Assembly (NCBI RefSeq): GCF_014358015.1
Contig: NZ_JACONV010000011.1
Span: 85,535-149,534 of the forward strand
Length of the DNA stretch: 64,000 nt
Direction of reading: 5' to 3'
Source of the DNA: Pseudomonas triticifolii
GTDB taxonomy: Bacteria > Pseudomonadota > Gammaproteobacteria > Pseudomonadales > Pseudomonadaceae
This document shows, one piece after another, positions 24,548-34,428 of this stretch. The notes below the pieces were generated by a model, which saw only the letters and a program-made list of their open reading frames with translations, had not been told where the DNA came from and searched no databases. Positions within the stretch are counted from its first letter, which is position 1. Every line of letters starts with the position of its first letter. The translations under genes were made by a program, and so were the position numbers.

Positions 24548-24763
24548 CCCGGAAACGATGGTGAGGAAAGTGGCGTTATTCCACGATGCTGGCACAGCGC
24601 TGTGACGGGGCAGGTTTACAATGGGGCCATTTTCAAGCACTTCAACCCATAAACAGGGGAAGTTACTCATTGATTTGCATATGAAAGCACGGAAAGGCCT
24701 CTGAAAGCAGCCGTTACAATGCTTTCTGTTAAGATGATCGCCTTGTCACCGAGGCACATCACC

Positions 24764-25219
24764 ATGGCTTTCCGTCCTCTGAACGCTCGCGCGCCTGCGG
24801 TCCTGCTGCGCGAAGCCAAGCCCCTGAAGGCTATCTTCCGGCACGCCGAACGCCTGAGCCATTTGCAGCGCCTGCTTGAAAGCCAATTGCAGCCTGCCGC
24901 CCGCGAGCATTGTCATGTGGCCTCGTGGCGCGAAGGAAGTCTGTTGCTGATCGTGACGGACGGCCACTGGGCCACTCGCCTGCGCTATCAACAGAAACGT
25001 TTGCACCGACAGTTGATCGCGTTCGACGAGTTCATCAACCTGACCCGCATCGTGTTCAAGGTACAGCCGCCGACAGCGCCACGCGGCGCGGCGACGCATA
25101 CCATCGACCTGTCCACGGTCGCCGCCGAAAACATCCAGGCCACCGCTGAAGGCATCACTGACCCCAAGCTGCGCGCCGCGCTGGAACGCCTGGCCAGTCA
25201 TGCCAAGGACCGCAAATAA
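24764..25219 (+). CDS. dciA: DciA (DUF721), replicative helicase DnaB partner
   Basis: A 151-residue DUF721 protein. The domain covers about residues 15-110 with LRRLLESQLQ-like helix (LQRLLESQLQPAAREHCHVA), WREGSLLLIVTDGHWATRLR and a basic C-terminal tail. DciA loads or operates the DnaB helicase in bacteria that lack DnaC, and in pseudomonads it sits between secA and lpxC as here. ATG at 24764 has GAGG eight nt upstream; the in-frame ATG at 24719 has no ribosome site and lies in what looks like the promoter (TTAAGAT). Confidence 0.88.
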   Translation: MAFRPLNARAPAVLLREAKPLKAIFRHAERLSHLQRLLESQLQPAAREHCHVASWREGSLLLIVTDGHWATRLRYQQKRLHRQLIAFDEFINLTRIVFKVQPPTAPRGAATHTIDLSTVAAENIQATAEGITDPKLRAALERLASHAKDRK

Positions 25220-25254
25220 GCGATCTGCCGCCTGCGAACTCGCTTCAGGCAAAT

Positions 25255-25283
25255 AAAAAAAGGCCGCCCGAGGGCAGCCTTTA
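25255..25283. terminator. Bidirectional intrinsic terminator between dciA and lpxC
   Basis: AAAGGC-C-GCCC pairs with GGGC-A-GCCTTT around a GA loop, with an A-run before and TTTAAAG after. It serves two convergent genes. Confidence 0.8.
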
Positions 25284-25313
25284 AAGAACAAAAGGAAAGA
25301 GAGTAAAGCTTGC

Positions 25314-26225
25314 TTACACGGCCGCGACAGGACGCATGTAAGAAATAGGTGCCGTACTGGCATCCTCGAAGGTCACCACTTCCCACGCATCTTTCTGCTC
25401 GATCAACGTGCGCAGAAGACGGTTGTTCAGTGCATGCCCCGACTTGAAGCCCTTGAACTCACCAATCAGGCTATTGCCCAGCAGGTAGAGGTCACCGATG
25501 GCATCCAGGATTTTATGTTTGACGAATTCGTCCTCATACCGCAGGCCGTCTTCGTTCAATACGCCATCCTTGTCGACCACGATGGCGTTTTCCACACTGC
25601 CGCCGAGTGCGAGGTTGTGCTTGCGCAGGTACTCGATATCACTCATGAACCCGAAGGTACGGGCACGGCTGACTTCCTTCACAAAGGAAGTGCTGGAAAA
25701 GTCCACGCTTGCACTTTGAGTGCGGTCACGGAAGACGGGGTGATCGAAATCGATCTCGAAACTGACCTTGAACCCTTCGAAAGGCACGAAAGTAGCGCGT
25801 TTACCGCCATCTTCCACTGTGACTTCACGCAGGATCCGGATGAATTTCTTCGGCGCGTCCTGTTCTTCCAGGCCTGCCGATTGAATCAGGAATACGAAAG
25901 GGCCTGCGCTGCCGTCCATGATCGGGACTTCGGAGGCAGAGAGCTCGACGTAGGCGTTATCGATGCCAAGGCCAGCCATGGCCGAAAGCAGGTGTTCAAC
26001 CGTGTCAACTTTGACATCACCGTTGACCAGCGTGGTCGACAGCGTGGTGTCACCGACATTTTCCGCACGCGCAGGGATCTGCACGACAGGATCGAGGTCG
26101 ACTCGGCAAAACACGATGCCGGTATTCACAGGTGCGGGCTTGAGGGTCAGGTAAACCTTCTCCCCGGAGTGCAGACCGACACCTGTGGCACGGATAATAT
26201 TTTTCAGGGTGCGTTGTTTAATCAT
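25314..26225 (-). CDS. lpxC: UDP-3-O-acyl-N-acetylglucosamine deacetylase LpxC
   Basis: A 303-residue zinc enzyme that commits UDP-acyl-GlcNAc to lipid A synthesis. Seen: MIKQRTLKNIIRATGVGLHS, zinc ligand His in EHLLSAMAGLGIDN, the HKILDAIGDLYLLG motif with further zinc ligands His and Asp, and the catalytic His in GHALNN. It is the last gene of the dcw cluster, 112 bp after ftsZ, with a possible own promoter (TATCAT) in that gap. LpxC level is usually set by FtsH proteolysis. Confidence 0.97.
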   Translation of the reverse strand: MIKQRTLKNIIRATGVGLHSGEKVYLTLKPAPVNTGIVFCRVDLDPVVQIPARAENVGDTTLSTTLVNGDVKVDTVEHLLSAMAGLGIDNAYVELSASEVPIMDGSAGPFVFLIQSAGLEEQDAPKKFIRILREVTVEDGGKRATFVPFEGFKVSFEIDFDHPVFRDRTQSASVDFSSTSFVKEVSRARTFGFMSDIEYLRKHNLALGGSVENAIVVDKDGVLNEDGLRYEDEFVKHKILDAIGDLYLLGNSLIGEFKGFKSGHALNNRLLRTLIEQKDAWEVVTFEDASTAPISYMRPVAAV

Positions 26226-26337
26226 GGCATGGGCCGCTTCAGCGCAAGTTGCGAACTGGTATCAACAAAGGCTGGCGATGATAGCAGACCATGCCTTTGC
26301 TGAACACCAATCACCCTAATACCCCTGATACATTTCA

Positions 26338-27525
26338 TCAATCGGCCTGACGACGCAGGAAAGCCGGGATGTCCAGGTAGTCCAGATCATCGTTCGGGTT
26401 CATCTTCGCCGCTGCTGTCGCGCCTGCGTGTGCCTGATTGCGCATCACGGTAGGACGGTCCAGGTCGCGGTAGTTCACCGACGGGGCTTCCTGACGGGCC
26501 GCTGGCTGAGCCGAGGCCTGCTGAGTGGTCTGCAGGGTGTTGTCGATAACCTTCACAGGCTTCTCGATTTTCGCGCCCAGACCGGTCGCAACCACGGTCA
26601 CGTGCAGCTCGTCACGCATGTCTGGATCGATAACGGTACCGACCTTGACCATGGCGTGCTCGGAGGCGAACGCTTCGATGATGCTACCCACGTCCGAGTA
26701 TTCACCCAGAGACAGGTCAGGACCGGCAGTGATGTTGACCAGGATGCCACGAGCGCCCTGCAGGTTGACGTCTTCGAGCAGCGGGTTGCGAATGGCGGCT
26801 TCTGTCGCCTCACGTGCACGGTTCGGACCGCTGGCGCAGCCAGTGCCCATCATTGCCATGCCCATTTCGCTCATCACGGTGCGTACGTCGGCGAAGTCGA
26901 CGTTGATCATGCCCGGACGCTTGATGATGTCGGAGATACCGCGAACGGCACCGGCCAGTACATCGTCTGCCTTGGCGAAAGCCGACAGCAGGCTGGCGTC
27001 TTTACCCAGGATGGTCAGCAGCTTCTCGTTGGGAATGGTGATCAACGAGTCGACGCTTTCGGACAACATGCGGATGCCTTCATCGGCGATCTGCATGCGC
27101 TTGCGACCTTCGAACGGGAACGGACGCGTGACGACTGCAACCGTCAGAATGCCCATTTCCTTGGCCACTTCGGCAATGATCGGTGCTGCACCGGTACCGG
27201 TACCGCCGCCCATGCCCGTGGTGATGAACACCATGTTGGTGCCTTGCAGGACTTCTGCAATGCGCTCACGGTCTTCCAGTGCGGCCTGACGACCCACTTC
27301 CGGGTTGGCGCCAGCGCCAAGGCCCTTGGTCACGCCTGTGCCCAATTGCAGAATGGTGCGCGCGCCGATGTTTTTCAGCGCTTGAGCATCGGTGTTGGCG
27401 CAGATGAATTCGACGCCTTCAATGTTGCTCTTGACCATATGATTGACAGCGTTACCGCCACCACCGCCTACACCGATGACCTTGATTACCGGGCTTTGCG
27501 GGACGTTGTCTACGAGTTCGAACAT
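26338..27525 (-). CDS. ftsZ: Cell division protein FtsZ
   Basis: A 395-residue tubulin-like GTPase that forms the Z ring. GTP-binding GMGGGTGTGAAP, N-terminal VIGVGGGGGNAVNHM and T7 loop NVDFADVRTVM are intact. The C-terminal conserved peptide DYLDIPAFLRRQAD, which binds FtsA and ZipA, ends the protein after a Gln/Ala-rich linker. ATG at 27525 has a strong GGAAGGAG site. It follows ftsA by 78 bp. Confidence 0.98.
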   Translation of the reverse strand: MFELVDNVPQSPVIKVIGVGGGGGNAVNHMVKSNIEGVEFICANTDAQALKNIGARTILQLGTGVTKGLGAGANPEVGRQAALEDRERIAEVLQGTNMVFITTGMGGGTGTGAAPIIAEVAKEMGILTVAVVTRPFPFEGRKRMQIADEGIRMLSESVDSLITIPNEKLLTILGKDASLLSAFAKADDVLAGAVRGISDIIKRPGMINVDFADVRTVMSEMGMAMMGTGCASGPNRAREATEAAIRNPLLEDVNLQGARGILVNITAGPDLSLGEYSDVGSIIEAFASEHAMVKVGTVIDPDMRDELHVTVVATGLGAKIEKPVKVIDNTLQTTQQASAQPAARQEAPSVNYRDLDRPTVMRNQAHAGATAAAKMNPNDDLDYLDIPAFLRRQAD

Positions 27526-27603
27526 TTTCTCTCTCCTTCCGCTCTCTAGTTAGTTTGCCTACTGCCTGCCGCTATTGCTTTTGGAGCCTTGAAACTTTGA
27601 AAC

Positions 27604-28860
27604 TCAGAAATTGCCCTGGACCCAACGCTTGATTCGCTCAAGCACTGGCGCCTTGGGTTCGTCGCCGTAACTGCTGTTGCCGACAATCCCCGACAGCGAA
27701 ATGCCGTCCGATTGTTTTTGCAGCCCGTACAGCAGCAGGCCTACGCCTGTGGAGTAGATCGGGTTGCGCACGACATCAGCGAGCCCTTTGACGCTATGCG
27801 GAACGCCGAGGCGCACCGGCATGTGGAAGATTTCTTCGGCAAGTTCCACCGCACCTTCCATTTTCGAGGTACCGCCGGTCAGCACGATGCCGGCCGGGAT
27901 CAGGTCTTCATAACCGCTGCGACGCAGTTCGGCCTGAATGAGGGTGAACAGCTCGTCGTAACGAGGTTCGACCACTTCGGCCAGGGCCTGGCGCGACAGC
28001 TCGCGAGGTGGACGGTCGCCCACGCTCGGTACTTTGATGGTTTCGCCAGCACCGGCCAGTTTGGCAAGGGCGCAGGCATAACGAATCTTGATTTCTTCGG
28101 CGTACTGGGTCGGGGTGCGCAACGCCATGGCGATGTCGTTGGTCACCTGATCGCCCGCAATCGGGATCACGGCAGTGTGACGAATCGCGCCTTCGGTGAA
28201 GATTGCGATGTCAGTGGTGCCGCCGCCGATGTCCACCAGGCAGACGCCCAGCTCTTTCTCGTCATCGGTCAGAACCGAATAGGCCGAGGCCAGTTGCTCC
28301 AGAATGATGTCGTCGACTTCAAGGCCGCAGCGACGCACGCACTTCTCGATGTTCTGTGCAGCGTTGACTGCGCAGGTCACCACATGCACCTTGGCTTCCA
28401 GGCGCACGCCCGACATGCCCAGTGGCTCACGAACGCCTTCCTGGTTATCGATCACGTAGTCCTGAGGCAGGGTGTGCAACACGCGCTGATCGGCAGGGAT
28501 CGCGACGGCCTGAGCAGCATCGAGTACACGCTCCAGGTCCGCAGAGCTGACTTCACGGTCGCGAATCGCCACGATGCCATGGGAGTTCAGGCTGCGAATG
28601 TGGTTGCCCGCAACACCGACGAACGCCGAGTGAATACGGCAGCCAGCCATCAGTTGGGCCTCTTCCACGGCGCGCTGGATCGACTGCACGGTCGATTCGA
28701 TATTCACCACCACGCCCTTCTTCAGGCCGCGGGAAGGATGAGTACCGATACCCACGATTTCCAGCGAGCCATCGGCCGCGACTTCGCCTACCAGTGCCAC
28801 CACCTTGGAGGTACCGATATCCAGCCCGACGATCATTTTGCCGCTTTGCACATTTGCCAT
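27604..28860 (-). CDS. ftsA: Cell division protein FtsA
   Basis: A 418-residue actin-like ATPase that tethers FtsZ to the membrane. Phosphate loop GLDIGTSKVVALVGE, second motif VDIGGGTTDIAIF and adenosine motif ILTGGTSKMEG are present. The C-terminal amphipathic helix (ERIKRWVQGNF) is the membrane anchor. ATG at 28860 is used because the family starts just before the phosphate loop; an upstream in-frame start overlaps ftsQ. It follows ftsQ by 14 bp. Confidence 0.97.
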   Translation of the reverse strand: MANVQSGKMIVGLDIGTSKVVALVGEVAADGSLEIVGIGTHPSRGLKKGVVVNIESTVQSIQRAVEEAQLMAGCRIHSAFVGVAGNHIRSLNSHGIVAIRDREVSSADLERVLDAAQAVAIPADQRVLHTLPQDYVIDNQEGVREPLGMSGVRLEAKVHVVTCAVNAAQNIEKCVRRCGLEVDDIILEQLASAYSVLTDDEKELGVCLVDIGGGTTDIAIFTEGAIRHTAVIPIAGDQVTNDIAMALRTPTQYAEEIKIRYACALAKLAGAGETIKVPSVGDRPPRELSRQALAEVVEPRYDELFTLIQAELRRSGYEDLIPAGIVLTGGTSKMEGAVELAEEIFHMPVRLGVPHSVKGLADVVRNPIYSTGVGLLLYGLQKQSDGISLSGIVGNSSYGDEPKAPVLERIKRWVQGNF

Positions 28861-28874
28861 GGTCCTGCCTCTTA

Positions 28875-29741
28875 TCAATTCTTCGCGACGGCGGGTTTGT
28901 CCGTCGTCGGCGCTGCCTGTTCACGCCACCCGACCGCCAGGCCGTTGGCGTAACGCAGGTCGATGCGCGCAATATTCGTGATTTGGTCTTTAAGCGTTTT
29001 GTCGTAAATCGCGATGAAGCGGCGCATTTTTTCAACGAGATGGTCGCGTCCCAGCAACAACTCAATTCCCGGACCGGCATTGCCGGCCCCCGTGGTCAGG
29101 AACCAACTGCCACGCTCGCGCAATTCCAGACGCACGATCGAAAATCCCAGGGGGCGCAACATCTGGCTCAATACCTGGTACTGCTGCATCACCTGCTGCT
29201 GAGCCCGCTGTGGGCCGAACAACTGGGGAAGGTGTTCATAGTTAGACAGTTCACGCGGTGTGAAAGCCTGTCCCTGATTGTTCAGCAAGGCTTCGTCACC
29301 CCAACGGGCAACGGGCAGTTGCTCTTCCAGGCGAATCACCACCTGGTCCGGCCACACACGCCTGACTTCGGCGTGTGCAATCCACGGCATTTGCTCAAGC
29401 TCGGTGCGCATGGCCGCCAGATCGATCTTGAAGAAGCTCGACGCCACAAACGGTGCGATCCGCTGCTGCACGGCCTGTTGGCTGATGTAACTCAGATCGC
29501 CCTGCACATTGATGCGCGTGATCGGGCGGTCGGCGTACGGCATCAGTCGCAGCGCAGCTTCGTAAGTCCCGAAACCCAGAACGACCAACATGACAGGCCA
29601 GAACAGTCGCTTCAGGAAGCTGAAGTTCGGCTTGGGCATGCGCGACGACAGCGGTTCCTTGGCCACCATCCGGCTGGCGCCACGAGGCACCGGCTTGCGG
29701 CCGGGGGCTGGTGGCTGTTGACGTGCCGAAGCGCCGTACAT
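28875..29741 (-). CDS. ftsQ: Cell division protein FtsQ
   Basis: A 288-residue bitopic protein. A Pro/Arg-rich cytoplasmic tail of about 45 residues is followed by a TM helix (LFWPVMLVVLGFGTYEAAL), then the periplasmic POTRA domain (ITRINVQGDLSYISQQAV) and the beta domain that holds FtsB and FtsL. The cytoplasmic tail is longer than in E. coli. ATG at 29741, 3 bp after ddlB. Confidence 0.95.
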   Translation of the reverse strand: MYGASARQQPPAPGRKPVPRGASRMVAKEPLSSRMPKPNFSFLKRLFWPVMLVVLGFGTYEAALRLMPYADRPITRINVQGDLSYISQQAVQQRIAPFVASSFFKIDLAAMRTELEQMPWIAHAEVRRVWPDQVVIRLEEQLPVARWGDEALLNNQGQAFTPRELSNYEHLPQLFGPQRAQQQVMQQYQVLSQMLRPLGFSIVRLELRERGSWFLTTGAGNAGPGIELLLGRDHLVEKMRRFIAIYDKTLKDQITNIARIDLRYANGLAVGWREQAAPTTDKPAVAKN

Positions 29742-29744
29742 GCC

Positions 29745-30704
29745 TTACCCTCTCGCCTGAACGCTGTCGGCCAGAATCGCCAACACCAGTTGCTGGAAGT
29801 CCAGGCCCGCGGCACGTGCCGCCATCGGGACCAGACTGTGATCGGTCATGCCTGGGACCGTGTTGACTTCAAGCAGCCAGAACTTGCCGTTTTCGTCCTG
29901 CATGACATCCGTGCGCGCCCAGCCTGCGATGCCAATGGCTTCGCACGCACGCGCTGTCAGTTGTTTGAGTTCCTGCTCGCGATCGTCGGCAAGTCCGCTT
30001 GGTATCCGATACTGGGTATCAGAGGCCAGGTACTTGGCGTCGTAGTCATAAAAACTGTGAGGAGTGCCCAGACCAATGGGCGGCAACACCTGGTCGCGCA
30101 GAGACGCGACAGTAAACTCGGGCCCCTGAATCCACTGCTCGACCAACACTTGCGAATCGTAGGTACTGGCGGCTTTCCAGGCGGCGATCAATGCTTCGAC
30201 GCTGGTCACTTTAGCCATACCGATACTTGAGCCTTCATGGGCCGGTTTGACGATCAAAGGGAAGCCCAGTTCCGTCGCCGCGCAAATACAATCCTGCTCG
30301 CTGCCAAGTACCGCGTGCAAAGGCGTCGCAAGGCCCAGGCTCTGCCACACCTGCTTGGTGCGCAGCTTGTCCATCGCCAGTGCCGAAGCCAGTACGCCGC
30401 TGCCGGTGTACGGAATGTCCAGACACTCCAGCAGCCCCTGCATCGTGCCGTCTTCGCCACCGCGACCGTGCAGTACGATGAAGGCGCGATCAATTTTTTC
30501 ACTGACCAGACGCTGCAGGAAATCGTCACCCACGTCGATGCCGAACGCGTCCACGCCCGCCGCCAGCAACGCTTCAAGCACTGCCTGCCCGGACTTCAGA
30601 GAGACTTCCCGCTCGGCACTCTTGCCGCCAAACAGCACGGCAACGCGGCCGAAGCTATTCGGCGCCAGTGTCGAGCGCAGGGAAGACGGGGTGACGGCTG
30701 TCAT
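29745..30704 (-). CDS. ddlB: D-alanine--D-alanine ligase DdlB
   Basis: A 319-residue ATP-grasp enzyme that makes the D-Ala-D-Ala dipeptide used by MurF. VLFGGKSAEREVSLKSG opens the N-terminal domain, VLHGRGGEDGTMQGLLE carries substrate-binding residues, and EVNTVPGMTDHSLVP the Mg-binding Glu and Asn. Its ATG overlaps the murC stop (ATGA), so translation is coupled. Confidence 0.97.
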   Translation of the reverse strand: MTAVTPSSLRSTLAPNSFGRVAVLFGGKSAEREVSLKSGQAVLEALLAAGVDAFGIDVGDDFLQRLVSEKIDRAFIVLHGRGGEDGTMQGLLECLDIPYTGSGVLASALAMDKLRTKQVWQSLGLATPLHAVLGSEQDCICAATELGFPLIVKPAHEGSSIGMAKVTSVEALIAAWKAASTYDSQVLVEQWIQGPEFTVASLRDQVLPPIGLGTPHSFYDYDAKYLASDTQYRIPSGLADDREQELKQLTARACEAIGIAGWARTDVMQDENGKFWLLEVNTVPGMTDHSLVPMAARAAGLDFQQLVLAILADSVQARG

Positions 30705-32161
30705 TTCAGCTTACCTTCGGTTGAAGCCACTTTTGCGCCGACGAACAGCGGACTCTTGAGCAGTTGCGGAGCCAGACCACCAATGTCGCCCGCGCCTTGG
30801 CACAGCAGGATGTCACCGGCACGCAGCAGCGGCTTGACCAGCGGGGCCAGCTCGACGCCGCGCTCGATGTAGATCGGGTCGAGCTGTCCACGCTGACGAA
30901 TGCTGTGGCACAGGTTACGGCTGTCTGCGCCGGGGATCGGTTCTTCACCGGCCGGGTAGACTTCCATCAACAGAAGAACGTTGGCATCGGCCAGTACCTG
31001 CACGAAATCGTCGTACAGATCACGGGTACGGCTGAATCGGTGCGGCTGGTAAACCATGACCAGACGCCGATCCGGCCAGCCACCGCGCACGGCGTTGATC
31101 ACCGCAGCCACTTCACGCGGGTGATGGCCATAGTCGTCGACCAGCATCACGTTGCCGCCTTCGACCGGCAGTTCACCGTAGACCTGGAAACGACGACCCA
31201 CGCCCTGGAAGCCGGACAGCCCCTGAACGATGGCCTCATCACTGACACCTTCGTCAGTGGCGATGGCGATGGTTGCCAGCGAGTTGAGGACGTTGTGATT
31301 GCCCGGCATGTTCACGGACACGTCCAACGGCTCGCGGTCGCGACGCAGCACGGTGAAGAACGTCAGCATGCCATCCTGACGCACGTTGATTGCGCGCACG
31401 TCTGCCGTCTCGCTGAAGCCGTAGGTCAGGGTCGGACGCTTGACCAGCGGCAGAATCTCGCGCACCACAGGGTCGTCGATGCACATCACCGCCAGCCCAT
31501 AGAACGGCAGGTTGTGAAGGAACTCGACAAACGTCTTCTTCAGCTTGTTGAAGTCGCCTTCATAGGTCGCCATGTGATCGGCGTCGATGTTAGTGACCAC
31601 CGCAACCAGCGGTTGCAGGTGCAGGAAACTGGCATCACTTTCGTCGGCTTCGGCGATCAGGTAACGGCTGGTACCCAACTGTGCGTTGGTGCCCGCGGCG
31701 TTCAGACGGCCACCGATCACGAACGTCGGGTCCAGGCCACCGGCCGCAAACACCGAAGCAATCAGGCTGGTGGTGGTGGTCTTGCCGTGCGTGCCGGCTA
31801 CGGCAATACCGTGGCGGTAGCGCATCAGCTCGGCGAGCATTTCGGCACGCGGCACAACCGGGATACGGCGTTCGAGCGCGGTCGCCACTTCGGGGTTGGA
31901 CGTGTTGACCGCACTGGACACCACCAGTACGTCAGCGCCTGCCGTGTTTTCAGCACGATGGCCGAGGAAGATCTGCGCGCCGAACGATTCGAGACGTTCG
32001 GTCACGGCGGAGCTCTTGAGGTCGGAACCCGACACTTCATAGCCCAGGTTCAGCAGCACCTCGGCAATGCCACACATGCCGACGCCGCCGATACCGACGA
32101 AGTGAATACGACGGATACGACGCATTTCAGGTTGCGGCATGGCGCGTTGATTCTCAACCAT
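30701..32161 (-). CDS. murC: UDP-N-acetylmuramate--L-alanine ligase MurC
   Basis: A 486-residue Mur ligase that adds the first amino acid to UDP-MurNAc. The Rossmann loop FVGIGGVGMCGIAEVL, ATP loop AGTHGKTTTTSLIA and VDDYGHHPREV are diagnostic. ATG at 32161 overlaps the murG stop by 8 bp; a longer frame upstream lies inside murG and is ignored. Confidence 0.97.
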   Translation of the reverse strand: MVENQRAMPQPEMRRIRRIHFVGIGGVGMCGIAEVLLNLGYEVSGSDLKSSAVTERLESFGAQIFLGHRAENTAGADVLVVSSAVNTSNPEVATALERRIPVVPRAEMLAELMRYRHGIAVAGTHGKTTTTSLIASVFAAGGLDPTFVIGGRLNAAGTNAQLGTSRYLIAEADESDASFLHLQPLVAVVTNIDADHMATYEGDFNKLKKTFVEFLHNLPFYGLAVMCIDDPVVREILPLVKRPTLTYGFSETADVRAINVRQDGMLTFFTVLRRDREPLDVSVNMPGNHNVLNSLATIAIATDEGVSDEAIVQGLSGFQGVGRRFQVYGELPVEGGNVMLVDDYGHHPREVAAVINAVRGGWPDRRLVMVYQPHRFSRTRDLYDDFVQVLADANVLLLMEVYPAGEEPIPGADSRNLCHSIRQRGQLDPIYIERGVELAPLVKPLLRAGDILLCQGAGDIGGLAPQLLKSPLFVGAKVASTEGKLK

Positions 32162-33224
32162 TGACCACCTCCACACAGACATCGACCACGGTATTGGTTG
32201 CATCGGGCTTGGCCAGGCGACGTGCCGTGCGGGCCATGCTGTTCAATTGTTCGGGTTGCATCAAAACCTCTTTCAGGCGAGCAGCCATCTCGGCTACGCC
32301 AGTTGTCGCTTGCGGCATGACGAAGGCTGCGCCTTCGCGGGCCAGATAGTCAGCGTTACGTGACTGATGGTCATCGATCGCATGAGGCAGCGGGATCAAC
32401 AGCGATGGCAAGCCAGCGGCCGCCAGTTCGCTGATGGTCAACGCACCGGCGCGACAGACCACCAGATCGGCCCAGCTGTACGCTTGAGCCATGTTCTGGA
32501 TAAACGGCGCGACCTGCGCCTCGACGCCTGCGGTGCGATAGCGCTCGGCAGTGATTTCGTCGTGATGTTTGCCGGCCTGGTGGAACACCTCGGGACGCAG
32601 GTCCTCGGGCAATTGCGCCAGTGCTTCGGGCAGTAATTTGTTCAGCGGCTCGGCGCCCAGGCTTCCACCCAGCACCAGCAGACGCGCCTTGCGCCCGACC
32701 AGTGTCTGACGCGGGGTTTCGAGGAACAGCTCGACACGCACCGGGTTGCCGGTGGTACGGCGCTTGCCAGACGCAGCAAAGGTGTTCGGGAACGCCTCGC
32801 ACACGCGGCTGGCGAATGAGGCCAGGCTGCGGTTGGCAGTGCCCGCGACAGCGTTCTGTTCGTGAATGATCAACGGCACGCCCGCCAGCTTCGCCGCCAG
32901 ACCACCGGGGCCTGTGACATAGCCACCAAAGCCGACCACGCAGACGGGCTTGAGCTCACGCACGACCTTGCGGGCCTGCATCAGCGCCTTGAACAGCATC
33001 AGCGGCGCTTTGAGCAGGGACAAACGGCCCTTTCCGCGCAAGCCGGTCACATTGATCAGGTGCAGCGTGAGGCCCGCCTGTGGAACGAGTTCGTTCTCGA
33101 TCCCGCGCGGCGTGCCCAGCCAGTGAACCTTGTAGCCACGTGCCTGGAATTCGCGGGCGCAGGCGAGCGCCGGGAACACGTGCCCGCCGGTGCCGCCGGC
33201 CATGATCAGCACATTAGCGTCCAT
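32154..33224 (-). CDS. murG: Lipid II synthase MurG
   Basis: A 356-residue GT-B glycosyltransferase that adds GlcNAc to lipid I on the inner face of the membrane. The N-terminal GGTGGHVFPALA and the C-terminal donor-site VCRAGALTISELAAAGLPS are conserved. ATG at 33224 (MDANVLIMAGGTGG) overlaps the ftsW stop by 11 bp. The longer frame upstream is ftsW sequence. Confidence 0.97.
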   Translation of the reverse strand: MDANVLIMAGGTGGHVFPALACAREFQARGYKVHWLGTPRGIENELVPQAGLTLHLINVTGLRGKGRLSLLKAPLMLFKALMQARKVVRELKPVCVVGFGGYVTGPGGLAAKLAGVPLIIHEQNAVAGTANRSLASFASRVCEAFPNTFAASGKRRTTGNPVRVELFLETPRQTLVGRKARLLVLGGSLGAEPLNKLLPEALAQLPEDLRPEVFHQAGKHHDEITAERYRTAGVEAQVAPFIQNMAQAYSWADLVVCRAGALTISELAAAGLPSLLIPLPHAIDDHQSRNADYLAREGAAFVMPQATTGVAEMAARLKEVLMQPEQLNSMARTARRLAKPDATNTVVDVCVEVVNG

Positions 33225-34428
33225 GGGGCGTCTCCTCGGCGAAGTCGCTTTCCTTGAACTCGGCCTCTTCACTGCCCATGTTGTTGCGCGACTCCCACTC
33301 GATACGCAGTAGCAAGCCAAGGCTTGCACAGCAGATCACCAACGAACTGCCGCCGTAACTGAGGAACGGCAAGGTCAGACCCTTGGTAGGCAACAGGCCG
33401 ACGTTCACGCCGATGTTGATCAGGAACTGACCGATCCACAGGAACGACAGACCGTACGCGACGTAGGCACCAAAGAACTGTTTGGCCCGTTCTGCCCACA
33501 TGCCGATGTACATGCCACGGATACTGACGAACAGGAACAAGGCGACGGTCAGCAACGACCCCACCACGCCCAGCTCTTCAGCGAGCACGGAGAACACGAA
33601 GTCGGTATGCGCTTCCGGCAGATAGAATTGTTTCTGAACGCTGTTGCCAAGGCCCACGCCGAACCATTCGCCGCGACCAAAGGCGATCAACGCTTGGGTC
33701 AACTGGTAGCCGGAACCGAACTGGTCAGCCCATGGGTCGGTGAAGTTGGTCAGACGCGCCATCCGGTAAGGCTGAGCCTGTACCAGCACCACGACCGACA
33801 CGACAGCCAGCACCACCATCAGCGAGAAGCGGAAAAGGCCCACACCGCCGAGAAACAGCATCGCGGCCGCAGCGCCCATCATCACGACCGTTGCGCCGAA
33901 GTCAGGCTCCATCAGCAACAGCCCCGCCATCGGCAGCAGCACGATGAACGGCTTGAAGAAACCCATCCAGCTCTCGCGCACTTCCTGCTGACGACGAATC
34001 AGGTAGCCGGCCAGGAAGATCACGACGAACACCTTGGCGATTTCCGACGGCTGCACGTTGAACGCACCGAAGCCGATCCAGCGCATCGAACCATTGACCT
34101 CGCGTCCGATACCGGGCACCAGCACCATCAGCAGCAGGCCGAAGGCACCGATCAGCATCAGCCAGCCCAGACGTTGCCAGGTGGCAACCGGGATCAACAT
34201 GGTCACGCCGCACGCGCCCAGGCCGATCAGCAGATAGACCAGATGGCGGGTCATCATGTACAGCGTATTGCCCGATTGCACGGCCGCCACTTCCGACGAC
34301 GCGGAAGTAATCATTACCAGACCCAGGCCCAGCAACGCGAGACAGCCAACCAGCATCGGGAAGTCGAGGTCGATGCCCCGTCCGCTGATCAGGGGCGATG
34401 GGTACGGCTTGATCACACCGAAGATCAT
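33214..34428 (-). CDS. ftsW: Septal peptidoglycan polymerase FtsW (SEDS)
   Basis: A 404-residue SEDS protein with about ten TM helices that polymerises lipid II at the septum with FtsI. IGREVNGSMRWIGFGAFNVQ, the catalytic Asp in LLMEPDFGATVV, and GLTLPFLSYGGSSLVI are present. ATG at 34428 overlaps the murD stop as ATGA; a GTG three codons upstream is possible. Confidence 0.96.
   Translation of the reverse strand: MIFGVIKPYPSPLISGRGIDLDFPMLVGCLALLGLGLVMITSASSEVAAVQSGNTLYMMTRHLVYLLIGLGACGVTMLIPVATWQRLGWLMLIGAFGLLLMVLVPGIGREVNGSMRWIGFGAFNVQPSEIAKVFVVIFLAGYLIRRQQEVRESWMGFFKPFIVLLPMAGLLLMEPDFGATVVMMGAAAAMLFLGGVGLFRFSLMVVLAVVSVVVLVQAQPYRMARLTNFTDPWADQFGSGYQLTQALIAFGRGEWFGVGLGNSVQKQFYLPEAHTDFVFSVLAEELGVVGSLLTVALFLFVSIRGMYIGMWAERAKQFFGAYVAYGLSFLWIGQFLINIGVNVGLLPTKGLTLPFLSYGGSSLVICCASLGLLLRIEWESRNNMGSEEAEFKESDFAEETPHGR

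Noticed and set aside
28794..30230. 478-codon frame antisense to ftsA, ftsQ and ddlB
   Set aside because: Spans several conserved genes on the other strand and shows no protein features.
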